From NCBI GenBank assembly GCA_025350445.1, contig JANXXV010000577.1, positions 1 through 11,223 of the forward strand: a DNA stretch of 11,223 nucleotides, in the 5' to 3' direction. The DNA comes from Bryobacteraceae bacterium. GTDB taxonomy: Bacteria; Acidobacteriota; Terriglobia; Bryobacterales; Bryobacteraceae. Positions 8,367 to 11,223 of the stretch are shown in pieces. Positions within the stretch are counted from its first letter, which is position 1; the number at the start of each line of letters is the position of its first letter. The notes beneath the pieces are model-generated. The model saw only the letters and a program-made list of their open reading frames with translations. It was not told the DNA's origin and made no database searches. A program made the position numbers and the translations under genes.

Positions 8367-8372
8367 GGAGGA
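8367..8372 (+). promoter_or_regulatory. Shine-Dalgarno of the intron endonuclease, inside the intron core
   Basis: GGAGGA lies 11 bases before the GTG start at 8384. The same bases overlap the 3' strand of proposed P4 and sit next to the 5' strand of P7, and the GTG itself lies in proposed P3. A folded ribozyme core would therefore hide this ribosome site. Confidence 0.6.
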
Positions 8373-8383
8373 AAGACTGGTAA

Positions 8384-8941
8384 GTGGCTTCACCAAGCAA
8401 GACTGATTGGGCATACGTTGCGGGTATGATAGATGCTGATGGTAGCATCTGCATATCAAAAACCACAGCAAAAGCGAGAAACGGTCGGCCATATTGGCTG
8501 TTCGATTGTCGGACCGTGGTTAGCAACACTTCGATGGATTTGATGCGGTGGCTGAAAAACAAGTTTGGTGGTTACGACAAACTTACGGTTAACGCCATTA
8601 GCAAAAAAGCCAAAGAAAACGGTCAAAAAAGCATCAAGCCATGTTACGTGTGGCAGATGGAAGGATACAAAGCCCAAGAACGGTTTTTGCTTGCGATTCT
8701 GCCCTATCTCGTTATCAAACGAGAACAGGCTATCTTGGCTCTTGAGTTTGTGCGCATGATGGGGATAAAAAACCCGGAAAAGCGCGCGGAAATTCAGGAG
8801 AAGATGTCCAAGATGAATCGTACCGGAATCCCCAACGACTACGACGCCGAACTCCCTAAAAATGGGATGAAGATAAAGTCTGATCTGCATGGCGACATGC
8901 AGTGCGTCCCGCTGGCGACAGCGCCGACCCAAACAACTTGA
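8384..8941 (+). CDS. Intron-encoded LAGLIDADG homing endonuclease
   Basis: This 185-residue protein has one LAGLIDADG motif, VAGMIDADG (residues 12-20; metal-binding Asp 19). It would act as a homodimer that cuts the intronless capsid allele so that the intron is copied in. After the motif come DNA-contact strands (SICISKTTAKARNGRP, CRTVVSNTSM) and a helical end typical of the single-motif family (ILPYLVIKREQAILALEF then EKRAEIQEKMSKMNRTGIP). GTG 8384 is the only possible start, because TAA at 8381-8383 is in frame immediately upstream and the motif begins soon after; GGAGGA supports it. The last 30 or so residues (about 156-185) are encoded by intron core sequence and probably lie outside the nuclease fold. 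The stop TGA uses TG from the intron and A from exon 2. Length and motif suggest an intact, possibly active enzyme. Confidence 0.93.
   Translation: MASPSKTDWAYVAGMIDADGSICISKTTAKARNGRPYWLFDCRTVVSNTSMDLMRWLKNKFGGYDKLTVNAISKKAKENGQKSIKPCYVWQMEGYKAQERFLLAILPYLVIKREQAILALEFVRMMGIKNPEKRAEIQEKMSKMNRTGIPNDYDAELPKNGMKIKSDLHGDMQCVPLATAPTQTT
8885..8923 (+). ncRNA. P9-type hairpin pair with GCGA tetraloops
   Basis: Two stem-loops follow P7 in the intron. The first is CTGCATG/CATGCAG (8885-8891/8896-8902), 7 bp. The second is CGCTG/CAGCG (8910-8914/8919-8923), 5 bp. Both are capped by the GNRA tetraloop GCGA. GNRA loops on P9 or P2 commonly dock into helical receptors of the group I core. These bases also encode the endonuclease C-terminus. 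Confidence 0.8.
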
Positions 8942-9656
8942 TACCGATTTCATCAACAGTTCCGATTTGGCTATGGACGTTGCAATCGACGATCCGGGCC
9001 TGCTCAACAACCTCTCCACGGAGTTGAACTATCGCTTGGCCCTGACCCTGAACTCTCTGGGGCAGTTGACTCTGGATGCGGCCACTTCGGTGGACACGAC
9101 CAGCAACATTCAGTTGGCCAACGGGTCCTATCTCTCCGTTAACAACATCCGTACCGCCGTGCAGCAGCTATCGGGCGTAAATGCCCGTCCGCTGAACAAG
9201 GACGGAAACTACGGTGGCGTGATCCATCCTTACGTGGTTCACGACCTCTTCAACGACACGTCGTTCAATGGTATCACTGACATCTTGAAGCGCGGGGAAG
9301 AAGGACGTGCGAAGTTGATGGCCCCCCTCGCCAACGATGAAGTGATTGCTTTTGCCGGTGCGAAGTTCAAGCAGTCCACCACCGCTCCGACGGCAACCAT
9401 CGGCGGCAACACTTACTACAACACCTACATCGTAGGCGATGATGCGGCTTTCGCAATTTTCTTGGGTAAGAATCCGGAAAATGGCGAGAAGAACTACCGC
9501 CTCATGATTCAGGAAGCTCCCTCATCGGGCAGCGTCTCTGATCCCGCCCGCGCGATTGGTGGATGGGTAAGCTACAACGTGAAGTTCACCACCTCCCTGC
9601 GCCCCGGCAGCACCATGGTTCTTCGCCGGTTGCAGTCGCAGACCAGCTCGAGCTAG
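8941..9656 (+). CDS. Major capsid protein, 3' exon (N4-gp56 type)
   Basis: This exon supplies bases 2 and 3 of Tyr 91 and then 237 residues of the capsid protein to the TAG stop. It begins TDFINSSDLAMDVAIDDPGL and continues LSTELNYRLALTLNSLGQLT, LDAATSVDT, AVQQLSGVNARPL, YGGVIHPYVVHDLFND and VGDDAAFAIFLG, ending in VSYNVKFTTSLRPGSTMVL then RRL. This matches N4-gp56 capsid architecture: a long spine helix, the 'IHP' strand and a conserved C-terminal 'RPG...R' end. The frame is open a short way upstream of 8941 (an ATG at 8889), but those residues are intron-encoded and do not resemble capsid sequence, so that ATG is not taken as a start. The protein forms the shell together with the exon 1 product after RNA splicing. 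A GC-rich hairpin follows 5 bases after the stop. Confidence 0.92.
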
Positions 9657-9661
9657 TTTCC

Positions 9662-9681
9662 GGCCCGCTTCGGGGCGGGCC
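9662..9681 (+). terminator. GC-rich hairpin after the capsid gene, terminator-like
   Basis: GGCCCGC and GCGGGCC form a 7-bp stem around the 6-base loop TTCGGG, beginning 5 bases after the capsid stop. The position suits a transcription attenuator or an mRNA 3'-end protector. No U-run follows (CTGAACC), so intrinsic termination would be weak. Confidence 0.45.
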
Positions 9682-9930
9682 TGAACCAGCAAGAGAACCG
9701 CCCTTTTGGGCAAGCCCCGCTCAGGCTATAAACGAGCTTCGCCTCGGCAATCCCGAGGTTCCAAAGAAACGGATAAGCAGAAGAAGCCGCCCTATCAGGT
9801 GGTGCAAACTGTGAAGCTGGTATGACGGTTTGATCCCGTCCAGTCTTTTCGCGGCGCGCGTCTGGCAGGCGTTCGTCGCGGGGCGACAAAGGATGATGGG
9901 GTGGGCTGCCACCCGCCCCTGATTCTGAAC

Positions 9931-9937
9931 AAGGAGG
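9931..9937 (+). promoter_or_regulatory. Strong Shine-Dalgarno deciding the GTG start
   Basis: AAGGAGG is a full match to the anti-Shine-Dalgarno core and lies 5 bases before GTG 9943. It settles the start of the Cys-rich mini-protein. Confidence 0.8.
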
Positions 9938-9942
9938 CCCGC

Positions 9943-10107
9943 GTGGCCAAGTACCATTTTTCGGGATTTTGCAGTTGGTGCGACGAGCCCATTTGCGAGG
10001 GCGACCACCAGTTTTGTCGCAAAAACATCGACACGTCCGACAAGATCATCTCAGAGATTTTCGGAGAATGTCCGGATTCCGGACAGAAAACTGCCGATGG
10101 ACTTTAG
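9943..10107 (+). CDS. Cys-rich mini-protein, probable zinc-binding
   Basis: This 54-residue protein starts at GTG 9943. The start is set by a perfect AAGGAGG (9931-9937) 5 bases upstream; reading further upstream would run into a hairpin with no ribosome site. Near its N-terminus it has FCSWCDEPICEGDHQFC, with Cys at residues 9, 12, 17 and 23 (spacing C-x2-C-x4-C-x5-C). This suggests one small zinc-bound finger. The rest is polar. It has the strongest ribosome site downstream of the capsid gene, so it may be well expressed. Its role is unknown; such mini-proteins can act as virion components or regulators. Its end contains the second copy of the 17-base inverted repeat and overlaps the next gene by 11 bases. 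Confidence 0.7.
   Translation: MAKYHFSGFCSWCDEPICEGDHQFCRKNIDTSDKIISEIFGECPDSGQKTADGL
10069..10085. repeat. 17-base inverted repeat, copy 2
   Basis: TGTCCGGATTCCGGACA is a perfect dyad with 8-base arms around one central base. It matches copy 1 (4118-4134) at 16 of 17 positions. It ends 11 bases before the ATG at 10097, nearly the same distance as copy 1 keeps from the portal ATG. This copy lies inside the coding end of the Cys-rich mini-protein. Confidence 0.6.
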
Positions 10108-10291
10108 CAGGTTCAAAAACTCCGGCATAACCAACATCATCGTTAATGGAACCTCCTACGCTACCGGACCCGCCGGGGACTTGGTTCCCGACTACAAAAG
10201 CGACGCGGAAGCGTACCAGAGACGACAAGCCCTATCTGAATTTTCTAAAGAAATGAACCGTTCCGAGGAGACTTATGTTCCGACGCTTTAG
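10097..10291 (+). CDS. Small phage protein, unknown function
   Basis: This 64-residue soluble protein begins MDFSRFKNSGITNIIVNGTS and ends with a charged helical stretch (SDAEAYQRRQALSEFSKEMN, then RSEETYVPTL). No motif is recognised. ATG 10097 overlaps the end of the Cys-rich gene by 11 bases and has no good Shine-Dalgarno. Translation probably depends on coupling, perhaps together with the inverted repeat 11 bases upstream. Its end overlaps the tailspike start by 17 bases and contains that gene's ribosome site. The overlaps on both sides support it as a real, operon-embedded gene; its function cannot be told. Confidence 0.65.
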   Translation: MDFSRFKNSGITNIIVNGTSYATGPAGDLVPDYKSDAEAYQRRQALSEFSKEMNRSEETYVPTL

Positions 10292-10979
10292 AGTATGGAT
10301 GATCGCTGCTGTGCTGGCTGCCGGGTTGACTGGTTTGCTGCGCGCCGACACGTCCCGGAACATCCCCGTAACCACCGCGCCGGGGCTAACCGACATCACC
10401 CTCAGCCTCGCGGGAACCGGCGTAATCAAAAACCAAATCTTCTGGAACACCTCGGGAGCCCCGTCTACTTGCACCATTCAGGTTGATTCCTCGGCTGATT
10501 CCATAACGTGGACGGCTGGCGGAGCCGTGGGGGCCCAAACCTGCACTTCGTCCGGCGCATCTGCTGTGGTAACGGGCACCTTCAACTACATCCGTACCGT
10601 GATTACCATGACCGGCTCGGGGTCGGTTGTCTCTATCTGGAGCGGGTACGGAACGGGCGGCGGTGGCGGGGGTGGCGGGAGCATCACACTGCAAGTTAAT
10701 GGCGTAAACAACGCCAGCCAAAGTCAGCTAAACCAGACAAACACCCCCACTTTCAACTTTGTAGACCTCGGCACGGGGTCAGTAACCGGAGCGGTCAACC
10801 AAACGGCCAACTACACTTGGACGGGGACTCATAATTTCGGAAACAGCGCGTATTTCAAAGGCCCGTCGCCTTGGCTGAGTTTCAAGGGCTTTGGCGCGGT
10901 GGGACGGGGTAACGGACGACACGGCGGCTATTCAGTCGGCGCTTACCGCGGCGGCGGGGTTTCAGTCCGGTTCGCCTAG
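10275..10979 (+). CDS. Tailspike/fibre-like protein, N-terminal frame, with signal peptide
   Basis: The gene starts at ATG 10275 after GAGGAG (10265-10270). It opens with a textbook signal peptide: basic MFRRFR, a hydrophobic core to about residue 22, and a likely cut after RA (24). A beta-rich domain follows (about 30-125, two Cys), then a run of eight Gly (128-135). After that comes a QVNGVNNASQSQLNQTN...FVDLG region, which is common in phage fibres. At about residues 195-209 it reaches PWLSFKGFGAVG, the start of a pectate-lyase-3 domain, but then falls out of frame and ends with an Arg/Gly-rich tail unlike the family. The lyase domain continues in another frame (next entry). Phage receptor-binding spikes of this fold cut or bind surface polysaccharides. 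A secretion signal on such a protein is unusual. Confidence 0.75.
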   Translation: MFRRFRVWMIAAVLAAGLTGLLRADTSRNIPVTTAPGLTDITLSLAGTGVIKNQIFWNTSGAPSTCTIQVDSSADSITWTAGGAVGAQTCTSSGASAVVTGTFNYIRTVITMTGSGSVVSIWSGYGTGGGGGGGGSITLQVNGVNNASQSQLNQTNTPTFNFVDLGTGSVTGAVNQTANYTWTGTHNFGNSAYFKGPSPWLSFKGFGAVGRGNGRHGGYSVGAYRGGGVSVRFA

Positions 10980-11223
10980 CGGGTTGGGAGTAGACCTATT
11001 CTGCGACCCCGGTGTGTACAATATCACCAAACCGCTATTCCACACGGCGAAAGTGTTGGGGATTGTTGGGCCCGGTTCGGTCAACGACAACCAAGCAAGC
11101 TCGGGTTGCATAATCAGGGCCGTCGGGAACTCTGGGTGGCAATGGACGAATAGCACTATCACCTCCGCCTCCGTAACCTCTGGAACGGCTGGATGCCCCG
11201 GTTCTGACCAATGCACCCTCGTC
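10903..11223 (+). CDS. Pectate-lyase-3-like domain of the tailspike, shifted frame, cut by window edge
   Basis: From GAC 10903-10905 this frame stays open to the window end. It reads DGVTDDTAAIQSALTAAAGF, then LGVDLFCDPGVYNITKPLFH, TAKVLGIVGPG and further Cys-containing sequence. DGVTDDTAAIQ.AL...G is the hallmark opening of right-handed beta-helix pectate-lyase-3 (GH55-like) domains, and 'D.PG.Y.ITKPL' follows as expected. It has no start codon of its own, so it is the continuation of the preceding gene. Stepping back two bases after GGA (10902-10904) gives VGDGVTDD exactly. The break is therefore a 2-base loss (GAGA to GA), a sequencing error, or a frameshift made during translation. The domain probably acts on or binds host-surface glycans. 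Confidence 0.7.

Larger units (their letters stand above)
8295..8940 (+). ncRNA. Group I intron (self-splicing) in the major capsid gene
   Basis: The 646-base insertion shows the group I signature. Exon 1 ends GGTCAGT (8288-8294) and pairs over 7 bp with GCTGACC (8311-8317). This is P1, with the obligatory U-G wobble at the splice site. Bases just 5' of that guide (GGCAT, 8306-8310) pair with exon 2 ATACC except for one mismatch (P10). The intron ends in G8940. A candidate P4 is 8333-8337/8365-8369, with P5 hairpin 8343-8349/8354-8360 inside it. P3 may be 8326-8331/8384-8389. P7 is AGACT 8374-8378 with AGTCT 8877-8881. AAGATAAAGTCT at 8870-8881 matches the J8/7-P7 consensus AAGAUAUAGUCC at 10 of 12 bases. 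P8 may be 8853-8856/8864-8867. I could not place P6. The insert is visibly more A-rich than its flanks and holds a homing endonuclease frame. Confidence 0.93.
9657..9942 (+). other. Non-coding, hairpin-rich region downstream of the capsid gene
   Basis: These 286 bases hold no convincing gene but at least six simple stem-loops: 9662-9681 (7 bp), 9700-9711 (4 bp, TTTT loop), 9742-9758 (CCTCGG/CCGAGG, 6 bp), 9823-9839 (GACGG/CCGTC, T-arm-like loop TTTGATC), 9875-9887 (GTCGC/GCGAC, 5 bp) and 9899-9914 (GGGTGG/CCACCC, 6 bp). In a genome with otherwise almost no gaps this stands out. It could be a structured untranslated region, a small RNA, a processing or termination region, or decayed mobile-intron sequence. 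I could not fit it to tRNA, and no known RNA family is recognised. Confidence 0.5.

Noticed and set aside
8295..8940. Intein rather than intron in the capsid gene
   Set aside because: The insert has an in-frame stop right at its start (TAA 8294-8296) and lacks intein splicing blocks; the P1/P7/P9 RNA features explain it.
8889..8940. ATG 8889 as the start of a separate capsid-like gene
   Set aside because: The first residues are encoded by intron hairpins and do not resemble capsid; splicing gives a full-length protein instead.
9706..9732. Promoter TTGGGC - 15 bases - TATAAA downstream of the capsid gene
   Set aside because: The -35 match is only 3 of 6 and the spacing is short; it cannot be told from chance.
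9771..9849. Possible tRNA, because GACGG-TTTGATC-CCGTC (9823-9839) looks like a T-arm
   Set aside because: No 5' strand complementary to the following CCAGTCT, no acceptable 5-7-5 anticodon arm and no CCA or matching acceptor stem could be found.

Overview
The window reads as the packaging and capsid module of a tailed double-stranded DNA bacteriophage or prophage, most likely podovirus-like. All recognisable genes lie on the + strand and are tightly packed. In order: an alpha/beta-hydrolase-like protein cut by the left edge; two small basic or low-complexity proteins (the second DUF6496-like); the terminase large subunit; a small unknown protein; the portal; a small unknown protein; a DUF2283-like protein; a scaffold-like protein; a major capsid protein (MCP) of the N4-gp56 type; about 286 bases of hairpin-rich non-coding DNA; a Cys-rich mini-protein; another small protein; and a signal-peptide-bearing tailspike that runs off the right edge. 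The host cannot be named. Codon use is moderately GC-rich, and the Cys-rich exported proteins at both ends resemble those of uncultivated soil bacteria and their phages, but that is a weak inference.

The centrepiece is the MCP gene. Its 5' part (8024-8294) and 3' part (8941-9656) are separated by a 646-base insertion with the marks of a self-splicing group I intron. The 5' exon ends in U and the intron ends in G. A perfect 7-bp P1 ends in the required U-G wobble. There is a P10, a P7 pair, a near-consensus J8/7-P7 block (AAGATAAAGTCT) and two GNRA-capped P9-type hairpins. Joining at this site makes a Tyr codon and restores one 328-residue capsid protein. The intron encodes a single-motif LAGLIDADG homing endonuclease that starts at GTG inside the proposed catalytic core and reads to the last intron bases. 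Both reading frames in unspliced RNA end at stop codons that straddle a splice junction.

The genes fit one programme. The scaffold and MCP build the procapsid on the portal, the terminase fills it with DNA, and the tailspike (pectate-lyase-3 fold) and perhaps the hydrolase act on the host surface. Other points of note are a 17-base dyad present twice, each copy 11-12 bases before a start codon; a clean 2-base frame disruption in the tailspike; and the structured region downstream of the MCP. No tRNA, CRISPR array, insertion sequence, integrase or convincing promoter was found. Nothing here decides between a lytic phage and a prophage.
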